Positions 8,134 through 17,364 are shown, numbered from the stretch's first letter. The stretch: 45,210 bases of DNA from Fidelibacterota bacterium (GCA_016845065.1 JAERTG010000027.1:1-45210), one strand, 5' to 3'. Program-made: numbers and translations. The notes: generated by a model from the letters alone, not told the origin.

Positions 8134-10782
8134 ATGAAACCGGGATCAAAAATTAATTTATTTCATGAACGAGAATTCTCTATTCATAAGGCTGTTCTTG
8201 ACAAATCGTCCGAAGGCTTCTCTCTTTTAGACCAGGCTGGTCGATATGTAGGTGTAAATCAAGCTTTCTGCGAATTGACCGGTTATTCTGAATCTGAACT
8301 ACTCTCAATGAAAATTATCGATTTGGTCCCTGCTGGTAACAAACTCAGGCTATTCCCCAAGCTACTTGAAGGACACAATGGAGAGCAGCAAATTAAAATC
8401 CTCAAAAAGGGTGGTGATCTGTTGCATGCCCATGTGAAGGGCAGTTCCATCATATATAATGATCAGACATATATCATGGGGATTGTGAGTGATGTTAGTT
8501 CTCAGTTCGAAGCTGAGGACAATTTGAAAATTAGTGAAGAGAAGTATCACAGTCTTTTTGAGTCAGTACCTGATCCTATTGTGATCCATGATGGTACCAG
8601 AATTCTTGATGTCAACCTCGCAGCTCTAAAAGCATTATCCTTCACCGAAAAGAATCAAATGATAGGGCAGGACCCATTTGCCTTCATACATCGAGATGAT
8701 AAAAAACTAGCAGTCCAACGCATGAAGAAGCTATTGAAGGATGGAAAAAGCCCAAAACCTGCTGAGTTCCGCATGGTTTTGGAGAATCAAGAAGAGCGCA
8801 CAGTGATTTCCACCCCAATACTCATTAATTTTGACGGCCAGCAAGCTATCATGGTTAACTATCATGATATCACAGATCGGAAAGCTACCAATGAGGCACT
8901 TCTCAGTTCCAGGATTTTTACAGAGAACCTCCTGGAGACAGCTAATACGATGGTAGTGGCTTTTGATTCAGACGCTAGAGTGACAACTTTTAATAAATTT
9001 GCTGAAGAATTAACCGGATACAATAAAGCTGAAGTCATCGGTAAAAACTGGTTCGATCTCTTCATTCCCGAGCGTGACAGAGCTGCCATTCCATTGGTTT
9101 TTTCAGATGTTCTAAATCAAATGGCAAAAGCCTCCCAGAACGAGAATCATATTTGCCTCAAAGGAGGAGGTGAGCGTTTAATAAGCTGGAGTAATAATGT
9201 TATGCTTTCCAGCTCAGGTGAACCACAAGGGGTCTTGAGCATCGGAATGGACATTACTGAAAGGAAAGAGGCAGAGGAAGCACTCAAGTGGAGCGAGGAG
9301 CACTATCGCAATGTTGTCCAGGATCAAACTGAATATATCATGCGTTACCTCCCTGATGGATCAATTACTTTTGTAAATGATAGTTATTGTCGCGCCTTCA
9401 GGACCACACCGGAAGAGGCAATTGGTAAAAATATTACGCGGGGGAAACTTGACGTTGACGTAGAGCGAGTAACCAATAAAATAGACAGACTTAGTCCAGA
9501 TAATCCAATTATCACTGATGAACATATCTCCATTACCCCCTCAGGGGAAAAGGCTTGGCATCTTTGGGTGGATCGAGGAATTTTTGATGAAAATGGATTC
9601 CTTAAAGAGGTGCAGGCCGTAGGTCGAGATATTACAAACAGGAAGCAAATGGAGGAATCACTTCATGCCAGCTCAACTCAACTTCAAGAAGCCCAAAGGC
9701 TGGCAAACATTGGTTCATATGTACTAGACCTGAACAAGAATCATTGGTCAGGATCTGATGTATTGTATGAAATATTTGGTATAGATGATTCAGCGGTTCG
9801 CAACATAGAAGGATGGACTAAGCTATTGCACCCTGATGATCGGGAGGAAATGGAAGCTTATTTCGCTAGATGTCTCTCAGAAAAGTATGAGTTTTTCGAC
9901 CATGAGTATAGAATCATCAATAAAAGCAATGGGTCATTACGTTGGGTACATGGACTTGGTGAATTCGTTTTTGATGCCGATAATAACCCCATCAAAATGA
10001 TAGGTGTTATCCAGGATATTACTGAGAGAAAATTAGCTGATGAAGATCGAGAGAAGGCATTAATCGAAGCCCGTACGGCCAACGAAGTAAAAGATCAATT
10101 TATTGCCAATATTTCACATGAAATTCGGACTCCCCTGAATAGCATCCTTGGATTTTCTGATATTCTGAACATGAGGTATAGTGATTCCCTTGAGAAGAGA
10201 GATGAAAATATATTTGATTATATCAATAGTGCCAGTAAGCGCTTAATGCGTACAGTGGATTCTATATTAAACATTTCTCAGCTTGAGGCTGGAACTATAA
10301 AAATTTATCCTAAAACCATTGATCTAGTCTCTATTTCTCTGCTTGTCATCGAAGAACTGCGGCCAATTGCTGAGGAGAAGGGTTTAAAAATTCTTTTAAG
10401 CACTGAACTGAAACAGGCAAAAGTGTTTGCAGATCAGTATTGTATTCATCAAGCCCTTACCAACCTGACTGAAAATGCAATTAAATTCACACCAGATGGA
10501 AGTGTTGAGATGAATATCACCCAAACAAAGGGTCAGATAGCGGTTGCGGTGATTGATTCTGGTATTGGGATCTCGGAAGATTATCAGGAACGCATATTTG
10601 AGCCTTACACTCAAGAGAGTGAGGGATTCACAAAAAATTTCCAGGGGGTTGGACTGGGAATGGCTTTAACCAAACGATTTGCAGATCTAAATAATGTCGA
10701 AATAAAACTAAAAAGTGAGGGTGGTGTTGGGACGACATTTACTCTGATTTTCCCATCACAGGAAGGGACTCCTCATGCCTGA
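8134..10782 (+). CDS. multi-PAS sensor histidine kinase, soluble
   Basis: This 882-residue cytoplasmic kinase has no membrane segment. Five PAS/PAC units can be counted from their terminal motifs: VSDVSSQFEAED (about 120), HDITDRK (about 247), MDITERK (about 375), GRDITNRK (about 504) and QDITERK (about 630). The HisKA H-box is ISHEIRTPLNS, with phospho-acceptor H662. The HATPase domain (about 755-878) shows the N-box NLTENAIKFTPDG, the G1 box DSGIGISEDYQERIFEPY and the G2 box GVGLGMALTKRF. It should autophosphorylate on cues detected by the PAS domains, which may include redox, light or small ligands; none can be named from sequence. Its end overlaps the next gene, a stand-alone receiver, by eight bases, so the two are almost certainly partners. 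Confidence 0.95.
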   Translation: MKPGSKINLFHEREFSIHKAVLDKSSEGFSLLDQAGRYVGVNQAFCELTGYSESELLSMKIIDLVPAGNKLRLFPKLLEGHNGEQQIKILKKGGDLLHAHVKGSSIIYNDQTYIMGIVSDVSSQFEAEDNLKISEEKYHSLFESVPDPIVIHDGTRILDVNLAALKALSFTEKNQMIGQDPFAFIHRDDKKLAVQRMKKLLKDGKSPKPAEFRMVLENQEERTVISTPILINFDGQQAIMVNYHDITDRKATNEALLSSRIFTENLLETANTMVVAFDSDARVTTFNKFAEELTGYNKAEVIGKNWFDLFIPERDRAAIPLVFSDVLNQMAKASQNENHICLKGGGERLISWSNNVMLSSSGEPQGVLSIGMDITERKEAEEALKWSEEHYRNVVQDQTEYIMRYLPDGSITFVNDSYCRAFRTTPEEAIGKNITRGKLDVDVERVTNKIDRLSPDNPIITDEHISITPSGEKAWHLWVDRGIFDENGFLKEVQAVGRDITNRKQMEESLHASSTQLQEAQRLANIGSYVLDLNKNHWSGSDVLYEIFGIDDSAVRNIEGWTKLLHPDDREEMEAYFARCLSEKYEFFDHEYRIINKSNGSLRWVHGLGEFVFDADNNPIKMIGVIQDITERKLADEDREKALIEARTANEVKDQFIANISHEIRTPLNSILGFSDILNMRYSDSLEKRDENIFDYINSASKRLMRTVDSILNISQLEAGTIKIYPKTIDLVSISLLVIEELRPIAEEKGLKILLSTELKQAKVFADQYCIHQALTNLTENAIKFTPDGSVEMNITQTKGQIAVAVIDSGIGISEDYQERIFEPYTQESEGFTKNFQGVGLGMALTKRFADLNNVEIKLKSEGGVGTTFTLIFPSQEGTPHA

Positions 10783-11146
10783 TAAAAATAGAAAAATTCT
10801 AATTGTGGAGGATGACATATCCTCACAGCAGTACTATTCGTTCATATTCACTGATATGTATGAAATACGCATGGTATCTACCATTACTGAGGCAAAAAAA
10901 GCACTAGAGGAGGAAACCTTTGGAGTTGCGCTAATTGACTTTTCACTACCCGGTGGTGAAAATGGGCTGGATCTTATCAAGTATTTGCACAAAGAGTATC
11001 CTGAGGGCAATCCCGTTGCCATCGCATTGACGGCTCATGTCTTTCCTCAAAATCAAGTTGAAGCCATGGAAGCCGGTGCCACAGAGTTCTTAACCAAACC
11101 CATCATGAGTCGGGAATTACTGGATATAATCGCTAAATATATTTAA
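10775..11146 (+). CDS. single-domain response regulator
   Basis: The 123-residue protein is a complete receiver (REC) domain without an output domain. The acidic pocket is ED13-D14, the phospho-acceptor is D55 in ALIDFSLPGG, the switch Thr is T86 in ALTAH and the conserved Lys is K108 in LTKP. The ATG lies inside the end of the kinase gene, with AGGAAGG upstream, so the two genes are translationally coupled. Lacking an output, it probably acts as a phosphorelay intermediate or by protein contact, like CheY or Spo0F. Its output protein is not adjacent. Confidence 0.93.
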   Translation: MPDKNRKILIVEDDISSQQYYSFIFTDMYEIRMVSTITEAKKALEEETFGVALIDFSLPGGENGLDLIKYLHKEYPEGNPVAIALTAHVFPQNQVEAMEAGATEFLTKPIMSRELLDIIAKYI

Positions 11147-11519
11147 TTAATCTCTCCAAAAGTCCGATCTCCCGGTCAGAATGATGATCACCATTTGCAG
11201 GGAAATGAGAAGCCCAGACCTGTCTGAAAACTCAGAAAAGCATTTTCCAATATCGATCAATTTCACCTCTTTGGTGATCATTAAATAGAGTAACTAAAAT
11301 GATACACGACTCATGCAATAGTCTCATTTTCGCGACAGTTGCAAATTTTTTATAATTTTACTAAATTTTACAAGATCAGTAATAACAACAATATAACGCC
11401 GTAATATTTTTTGGCACGTCATTTGAAATCAAGCTCTCACAAGCATCGATAAGCATGATCATGCAGAATGAGACGATCATGGAACGCTGTTCTACTATCA
11501 ATTAGAAGGAATCAGCAGG
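11147..11519. other. intergenic region (373 bases)
   Basis: No gene is supported. An inverted pair, ATGATCACCA at 11184-11193 and TGGTGATCAT at 11272-11281, is separated by 78 bases and could be a regulator site or chance. The stretch around 11340-11410 is strongly AT-rich. The region probably carries the promoter of the kinase at 11520, but I cannot choose a -35/-10 pair with confidence. Confidence 0.45.
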
Positions 11520-12974
11520 ATGGAAGATTTAAGAAGGCATGTTGATGATACCCTCGAGTTTCTTCCTGGTGCATTGATAGAATTTGACATATCAAAAATG
11601 GCCATCACCTATATGAATAGAATGGCCATTTTTCTTTTTGAATATGAACGCTCAGAGGTTGAGAAAGGCATTCCTGTATCAGAAATATTTTTTACTGATG
11701 AGGAGTTTCAACGTGCTAGAAAGCTAGTAGAATCTTTCGCTCTCGAAAGCTATGAGACACAAACTCCGTACACCCGTTATGAAAAACAAGCTATACATGA
11801 TTTCGAATTAAAAAGAAAAGATGGTAGTAGTTTTTGCGGCGGCTGTCAAGCCTCATTCATACTGGATGGTGATCAGGTTCCTACAGGTATACGAATTTAT
11901 ATCCGTGATTTATCGGAACAGCGGGAAACTGAGAGAGCGCTACAAGAAAGTGAAGAAAAATACCGCACACTTGTCGAGTTTTCGTCAGATCTCATTTTCC
12001 TGGTGGATGAAGGTGGAATAGTCCTATCAGTTAATAAGGCTGCTGCTAAATCCGTTGGTGGCTTGCCCGAAGAGATCCAGGGCAAACATCTATCGCAATT
12101 GTTTCCCCCTGATATCGTTGAAACCTATCAGAAGAGCTTGAAAGACATTTTTCAAAGTGGCAAAGGATCGAGTTATGAATCCAACATCCAGATGAAAAAT
12201 CGTACAATTTGGATTGATACTTCGCTAAATCCAGTCAAGAGCAGCTCAGGGAAAGTTTCCGCTGTCCTTGGAGTAAGTAGGAATATCACTGAACGAAAAC
12301 TTGCAGAAATCAAGATTGAGGAATCTGATAGCTTACGCGAGCTTTTACTGGATGTAGTAACCCATGATCTAAAAACGCCAGCCAGCGTTATTTATGGTTT
12401 GGCCGATATGGCTCGTGAGTATCTACCAGATGATGAAGTTGTGGAGAGTATCTTCCTCAGCAGCCAGCGATTGTTGGGTGTATTGGAGAATACATCCGTA
12501 CTAAGTAGGGCGGTATTTGGAGAGCAAATACCAAAATCTGTTCTGGTGTTAAAAGAACTCATGCTGGAGCTTGGAAATGAGTTTACTTCACAGCTTGAAC
12601 GTACAGAAATGTCCCTGGAGATACAGATACCTGAAGACATCAAAATTACCGCCAATCCACTCATCGGAGAGGCTTTTAAGAATTATATCAGCAATGCCCT
12701 TAAATATGCTCGAGACGGTAAGCGAATAATTATTGAAGCAATAGAGGGGAATGACTCAGTCATGATAGGCATTAAGGACTTTGGCCGAACCATTCCCGCT
12801 GAGAAACGAAGCCTTATTTTTGAACGCGGTTCCCAGCTTTCGAATAAGGATAAAAGTGGTAGAGGTCTAGGTCTCGCCATTGTGAAACGTATTGCCCATG
12901 CACATGGTGGTGATGTTGGAGTTGAACCGAATCATCCAACTGGAAACATCTTTTATATTCGATTACCCCAGTAA
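11520..12974 (+). CDS. PAS-PAS sensor histidine kinase, soluble
   Basis: The 484-residue kinase has no membrane segment. Two PAS units (about residues 12-130, ending IYIRDLSEQRE; and about 143-262, ending VSRNITERK) precede a HisKA-like helix. The H-box here is VVTHDLKTPASVIYGL, with H282 as acceptor; HDLKTP is the variant found in many stand-alone PAS kinases. The HATPase domain has NALKYARDGKRI, DFGRTIPAEKRSLIFERG and GRGLGLAIVKRIAHAHGG. It follows the first kinase/receiver pair on the same strand after a 373-base gap. With no receiver overlapping it, its partner may be the receiver at 10775 or at 14360. Confidence 0.94.
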   Translation: MEDLRRHVDDTLEFLPGALIEFDISKMAITYMNRMAIFLFEYERSEVEKGIPVSEIFFTDEEFQRARKLVESFALESYETQTPYTRYEKQAIHDFELKRKDGSSFCGGCQASFILDGDQVPTGIRIYIRDLSEQRETERALQESEEKYRTLVEFSSDLIFLVDEGGIVLSVNKAAAKSVGGLPEEIQGKHLSQLFPPDIVETYQKSLKDIFQSGKGSSYESNIQMKNRTIWIDTSLNPVKSSSGKVSAVLGVSRNITERKLAEIKIEESDSLRELLLDVVTHDLKTPASVIYGLADMAREYLPDDEVVESIFLSSQRLLGVLENTSVLSRAVFGEQIPKSVLVLKELMLELGNEFTSQLERTEMSLEIQIPEDIKITANPLIGEAFKNYISNALKYARDGKRIIIEAIEGNDSVMIGIKDFGRTIPAEKRSLIFERGSQLSNKDKSGRGLGLAIVKRIAHAHGGDVGVEPNHPTGNIFYIRLPQ

Positions 12975-13190
12975 TACTAGCGGATGAGGAGCAGCTGTTG
13001 CTCATCACGAAACCCCACGGCTACCATTCGACAAAACTCATTCAAGGTGAAACATATCTGATGTTTGATCCATGAGAATTGTTTGAAGTAATCCTTGAAT
13101 CCAAAATATATTCCACTTGAACTCTGGTGTAAGCAAGGCCCTCACACTAATTTAAATCGCATATAGTTTGGAAATAGAACTGAGGCTCCT

Positions 13191-14075
13191 ATGAGAAAAA
13201 TGGTATTCATTCTTGTGCTTTTGATAATGACCAGTCTTTCCATGTGCAAATCCGCTGAGTGGACTGCAGTTTCCGGGGGACGATTGTCCATACAAAGCAG
13301 TTCAAACAGCCCTTTCCCGCATCCTGATAGAGCCCAGGGTCATGTTTATAACGACACCTTCTTCAGTTTTGAAGAGCATTACAATGATTCATCAGTTGCC
13401 ATTTTTATACCTGATCATTTTGATCAAACTGAGACTACAAACTTGGTTTTTTACTTTCATGGCTGGGGCAACAGTATTCATAAGTCCATAGAAAAATTTG
13501 ACCTACTGCAACAGTTTGCTGATAGCAGAATAAACGCTATTTTCGTCTTTCCTGAAGGTCCCAAAAATGCCTCCGATTCCTTCGGTGGCAGATTGGAAGA
13601 GCCAGAAATCTTTAAAGCTTTGGTTTCAGATGTAATAGTCTTTCTCAACGATGAAAAAGAGATAAGAACTTTTGATCCAGGCAACATTATTTTAGCTGGG
13701 CACAGCGGAGCATATCGAGTTATATCCTCCATCCTGAATCGAGGTGGATTGACTGACAAAGTATCTGAAGTTTTTCTTTTTGATGCCCTTTATGGTCAGG
13801 TCGAAAACTACACCCATTGGCTCGAAAAATATGATGGTAGATTGATCAATATCACGACGCCCAATGGGGGGACCTTGAGGAATAGTTTTGAATTGATGGA
13901 TGATCTGGATGATTGGGGAATCGACAATCGAAGGATCGAAGGTAATGTTGCATCTGTGGAAGATTTACAGACTTCCAAAATAATATCAATCTTCACCACG
14001 CTTGGTCATAGCGAAGTTATCAACCCATTTTTCAAACTCTCATTAATTTCCAGCGAATTAGAAAGAGTGAACTAA
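13191..14075 (+). CDS. secreted alpha/beta-hydrolase, esterase/depolymerase-like
   Basis: The 294-residue protein has an N-terminal signal peptide (about 1-20, around MTSLSMCKSA). A Cys is present, but the residue before it is Met, so a lipobox is doubtful. The hydrolase core is recognisable from LVFYFHGWGN (oxyanion strand), IFVFPEGP and the nucleophile elbow LAGHSGAYR, with S172 as the likely nucleophile. The elbow is G-H-S-G-A, not the usual GxSxG. A candidate acid is in the VFLFDALYG strand, and TTLGHSEV near the C-terminus supplies a candidate His. The layout resembles secreted poly(3-hydroxyalkanoate) depolymerase or feruloyl-esterase relatives, but the substrate cannot be told. The gene stands between two signalling genes without tight coupling. 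Confidence 0.72.
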   Translation: MRKMVFILVLLIMTSLSMCKSAEWTAVSGGRLSIQSSSNSPFPHPDRAQGHVYNDTFFSFEEHYNDSSVAIFIPDHFDQTETTNLVFYFHGWGNSIHKSIEKFDLLQQFADSRINAIFVFPEGPKNASDSFGGRLEEPEIFKALVSDVIVFLNDEKEIRTFDPGNIILAGHSGAYRVISSILNRGGLTDKVSEVFLFDALYGQVENYTHWLEKYDGRLINITTPNGGTLRNSFELMDDLDDWGIDNRRIEGNVASVEDLQTSKIISIFTTLGHSEVINPFFKLSLISSELERVN

Positions 14076-14359
14076 CAAACCTGGGGGAGTCTGCTATACC
14101 AGTAGTTACCTCCTCCATAGCCCTGTTTTATAAATCCTACAGTCCCAGAGAAATTGTAATCATTCGTTGACAATTTCTGAAATAGTCGATTCGATACTAA
14201 ATCTATAAACCTAAAAAATACAATAACATAAGATTGGCAAATGAAGCTGGCGCAATATTTGAATTAATAAGGGGTGGACTACTCAATTGGTTTACAACGG
14301 ACGAAGCTGCTCTGTTGCCTGAGTAGAGATTTCAGCGGGGTATTAAGGATAGGTAAAAT

Positions 14360-14734
14360 ATGTCGAACATACTTGTTATCGAAGATGAAGCTTCCATGGG
14401 TGATTTTATGGTAGCCATGCTTGAGATGGAAGGGTACCATGTGGATTTAGCTCCAGATGGGATTGAAGGGATGAACCTCTATAATCGTGAGCATCATGAT
14501 CTGGTAATTACCGATATGATAATGCCGCGCAAGGAGGGTTTTGAAGTTTGTATGGAACTCTTGAGGTATCACCCTGCACCTGAAATAATAGCCATGTCTG
14601 CTGGATATCCAGAGTATCTGAAATTTGTCTCTGCTCTTGGAGTGAAATACACTTTTGAAAAACCCTTTGATGTTCCAGAATTCTTAAAATCAGTAAGTAA
14701 GGCATTAGGCAGGAGACATGAAAACCTGAACTGA
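14360..14734 (+). CDS. single-domain response regulator
   Basis: This 124-residue receiver domain has the acidic pair E8-D9 in VIEDEASM, phospho-acceptor D52 in VITDMIMPRKEG, switch S80 in AMSAGYPEY and K101 in FEKPF. There is no output domain; the C-terminus is just a short basic tail. An AAGGATAGGT site precedes the ATG. Its Ser switch and EKPF motif differ from the first receiver in this block (Thr, TKP), so the two are not recent copies. It may be the partner of the PAS-PAS kinase at 11520, with the hydrolase gene between them. Confidence 0.92.
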   Translation: MSNILVIEDEASMGDFMVAMLEMEGYHVDLAPDGIEGMNLYNREHHDLVITDMIMPRKEGFEVCMELLRYHPAPEIIAMSAGYPEYLKFVSALGVKYTFEKPFDVPEFLKSVSKALGRRHENLN

Positions 14735-14828
14735 ATCACGTACATTTTGAATCTTTTCAGTTTCGACAACCACATCTTTCCCCCATCCCAGGTAGAAATA
14801 TTTGCAGAATGTTCCCTTTGTGAGACAG

Positions 14829-14863
14829 AAAAAGTCAGGACAAATTCATGAGTTCATCCTGAC
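14829..14863 (-). terminator. rho-independent terminator (minus strand)
   Basis: GTCAGGA (14834-14840) pairs with TCCTGAC (14857-14863). The loop holds a further near-palindrome (AATTCATGAGTT), giving a long interrupted stem. Read on the minus strand the stem is followed by TTTTTCTGTC, which makes it the terminator of the TonB C-terminal gene ending at 14887. It may also slow transcription coming from the convergent receiver gene. Confidence 0.7.
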
Positions 14864-14886
14864 TAATTCATCAAGAAGTACTTTTT

Positions 14887-15255
14887 CTAGTCGATGCAGA
14901 ATTGGAAAGGGAGTTGGAAGAGAACGGAATAGTTCTGATCATTATGAGACGCTGGGATCCAGTCAGTGCGTGAAACAGCTGCCATAGCTGCCTCATCAAG
15001 TAAATGTCCTCCACTCTGAATCACTTGGATGTTGGAAATATTTCCAAATTCATCTACCCTGAATCGGAGTATTACCTTGCCCTCTATACCCATATCTAAT
15101 GCAAGTTCGGGATAGGTTAAGTGCTCACACACTGCTGGTATGCCACCCACTGGTCGTGGCCTTGTAACAATATCGGCTTCCATGGGACTGGCATCCAAAG
15201 CAAGTGCTGTTGCCAAAAGAATAAGACCTGATTTCATCCATGCTTTTGTAGTCAT
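14887..15255 (-). CDS. periplasmic TonB C-terminal domain protein
   Basis: The start at 15255 is chosen because GGGAGG sits six bases before this ATG and the protein then begins MTTKAWMKSGLILLATALA, a signal peptide. This gives 122 residues. The mature part holds a TonB-like C-terminal domain: CEHLTYPELALDMGIEGKV, LRFRVDEFGNISNIQVIQSG, DEAAMAAVSRTDWIPAS. The proline-rich spacer and membrane anchor of a true TonB are absent, and no exbB/exbD genes are near. It is therefore more likely a free periplasmic domain protein of the kind common in FCB bacteria than the energy transducer itself. A terminator hairpin follows. Confidence 0.8.
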   Translation of the reverse strand: MTTKAWMKSGLILLATALALDASPMEADIVTRPRPVGGIPAVCEHLTYPELALDMGIEGKVILRFRVDEFGNISNIQVIQSGGHLLDEAAMAAVSRTDWIPASHNDQNYSVLFQLPFQFCID

Positions 15256-15532
15256 GATGGCCTCCCTCATCGGCGAATTTTTGTTAAAAACGCTTGTCGC
15301 ACAATATGTGTCAATCCCCATGCCAGATAATAAAGTGTGACGCCCTTAATATTTGTATAATATGAGTTTAGAGATATCTATAGTTTAGCATGAATTGTTA
15401 ATACACAGTTAAAATATTATGATCGTGATATGAAACCATATGCAATTGATATGGCCTAAGATATTGGTTTTAAACAACTATTAACATAGTACGTGCTAAA
15501 GAGTTGAGTTTGATCCAATCTGGTTACATAAT

Positions 15533-16414
15533 TTAAGCAGTAGTACCCACCAACTTAACATGAATCCATTTCACATATCCAAAAACGATGGGTAAACAAA
15601 CCAGATACATGAGGATGCCATAAACTCCCGAGGGTAGACTCAAAAGGGACAGCCCTTCTCCTGAAGGGAGGATTAGATTTCCAACCGTGATACCTACAGT
15701 GGCATTCTGAATGCCAGTCGCGATAGCGACAGAAACTGCCTGAGATTCATTCATCTTAAACAAATGAGCACTGCTGTAACCCATGAGCAACATGATGATG
15801 ATCAATGTGACGATACCTGGTCCTAAAATGGTAACGTTGTTGACAAAAGTATCCCATTCGCTGGACAATGCACCTATCACGATGATGACAAATAAAATTG
15901 CAGATATTTTACTGGCTTTAGGCTCAAACTTGAGGGTGAAAGCTTCGGCTTTGTGATGTACCACCAGTCCGATGGCTACGGGGATTGCAGTTATGAGAAA
16001 CATCGTGATACCGAGAGAAACAACGCTGATTTCCGGTGCTTCTGCACCCATGAAATAGGCAATAGAGAATCCGGTTATTATGGGCAATGTGATGACGCTT
16101 ACAATGCTGACCACTGCAGTGTATGAGATCGAAAGTGCTGTGTCTCCTTTAGCCATTTTGGTTAGTATGTTTGATGTCACACCCCCGGGGCAACAGGCAA
16201 GTATCATAAGTCCTACAGCCATTTCCTTGGTTAATCCAAACAGCAGAATCAATCCAAATGCTACCAGGGGCAACAGGACCATCTGGTTCAAAATACCTAC
16301 GGCAAATACTTTTGGTTGTGTCGCAACATTTTTAAAATCATTAACAGTTAGACTTAGCCCGAGACTGAACATGATAAATACCAGTGAGAGAGGTAGAATG
16401 ATATCAATGATCAT
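15533..16414 (-). CDS. BASS-family sodium-coupled transporter
   Basis: The 293-residue protein has about nine or ten hydrophobic segments throughout. It carries the bile acid:sodium symporter signature ILACCPGGVTSNILTKMAKG after the second or third segment, the second conserved crossover region (VAIATGIQNATVGITVGN) and the N-terminal pattern LVFIMFSLGLSLT. A GGAG site precedes the ATG. Family members carry organic anions such as bile acids, pyruvate or ketopantoate together with sodium. The actual substrate here is unknown, and bile acid is unlikely for this lifestyle. It is divergent from the dimethylargininase gene across a 188-base gap that probably holds both promoters. Confidence 0.9.
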   Translation of the reverse strand: MIIDIILPLSLVFIMFSLGLSLTVNDFKNVATQPKVFAVGILNQMVLLPLVAFGLILLFGLTKEMAVGLMILACCPGGVTSNILTKMAKGDTALSISYTAVVSIVSVITLPIITGFSIAYFMGAEAPEISVVSLGITMFLITAIPVAIGLVVHHKAEAFTLKFEPKASKISAILFVIIVIGALSSEWDTFVNNVTILGPGIVTLIIIMLLMGYSSAHLFKMNESQAVSVAIATGIQNATVGITVGNLILPSGEGLSLLSLPSGVYGILMYLVCLPIVFGYVKWIHVKLVGTTA

Positions 16415-16602
16415 AGTCGTACTCCTATCTTGTTAGTATGCTGTTGATGAATGAGATCACATAAATGTTGAAAGCTTGATCCTTGTCAATCGATCTATTT
16501 GCTTACTCATTTCTTTGGATTCAGTACAAAATAGACTAATCTTCCAGCTGAGATAGTCCTTTTTTAATTCCAAGTATTCATCTGAATGAGGGAGAATCGG
16601 AA

Positions 16603-17364
16603 ATGTTCACCAAAGCCATCGTTAGACCACCTGCACCAAATATGATCGATGGGCTCACTTCAGCTCAATTGGGAAAGCCAGATTTCATTCTAGCAATCAA
16701 ACAGCATAGGGAATACGTCAGAGCACTGGAATCGTGTGGACTTGAAGTCATCTGTCTTGAAGCTGATCCTGAATTTCCTGATTCAACCTTCGTCGAGGAT
16801 GTGGCTTTACTCACGACAGAGTGTGCTATCATCACACACCCCGGGGCTCCATCCCGGCAAGGAGAGATAAGGGGGATGAAGAAAATCCTGGGTAGCTATT
16901 ACGACAATATTGAAACAGTACAACCACCTGGAAACCTGGAGGCAGGTGATGTAATGATGGTAGGCACACACTTTTATATCGGGCTATCTGAGCGGACAAA
17001 TAGACAAGGGGCTGAGCAACTCATCATGCATCTCCAATCCCATGGATTATCAGGATCCGTTATTGAGCTGAAAGATGTCCTGCACCTGAAAACTGGTGTT
17101 GCCTATCTGGAGCACAATACTCTTGTGGCATGCGGTGAATTTCTCCACCATCCTGCTTTTCAAAATTTTAACATATTGCCCATTGATAAATCTGAAAGTT
17201 ATGCAGCAAATTGTATCTGGGTAAATGACACGATTCTGGTTCCATCTGGATTCCCAAAAACCAGGGAAGCTATCAGAAAAGTAGGTTACCATACTGTAGA
17301 TATTGATGTATCGGAATTCCAAAAGGTGGATGGTGGTCTAAGCTGTTTATCCCTGCGGTTTTAG
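16603..17364 (+). CDS. ddaH: dimethylarginine dimethylaminohydrolase-like amidinotransferase-fold enzyme
   Basis: The 253-residue soluble protein fits the DDAH family in length and motifs. These include FVEDVALL with E65-D66, GNLEAGDV, the catalytic His H161 in VLHLKTGVAYL and the nucleophilic cysteine C248 in GGLSCLSLRF at the C-terminus. The N-terminal AIVRPPAPNM substrate loop is also typical. DDAH hydrolyses N-omega-methylated arginines to citrulline plus methylamines. Close relatives act on arginine or other guanidino compounds, so the exact substrate is inferred. A GGGAGAATCGGAA sequence precedes the ATG. No arginine pathway gene is adjacent. The divergent neighbour is an organic anion transporter, and no functional link is evident. 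Confidence 0.88.
   Translation: MFTKAIVRPPAPNMIDGLTSAQLGKPDFILAIKQHREYVRALESCGLEVICLEADPEFPDSTFVEDVALLTTECAIITHPGAPSRQGEIRGMKKILGSYYDNIETVQPPGNLEAGDVMMVGTHFYIGLSERTNRQGAEQLIMHLQSHGLSGSVIELKDVLHLKTGVAYLEHNTLVACGEFLHHPAFQNFNILPIDKSESYAANCIWVNDTILVPSGFPKTREAIRKVGYHTVDIDVSEFQKVDGGLSCLSLRF

Noticed and set aside
12987..13008. Hairpin GAGCA/TGCTC after the PAS-PAS kinase
   Set aside because: A short stem with no T run after it, so it was not listed as a terminator.
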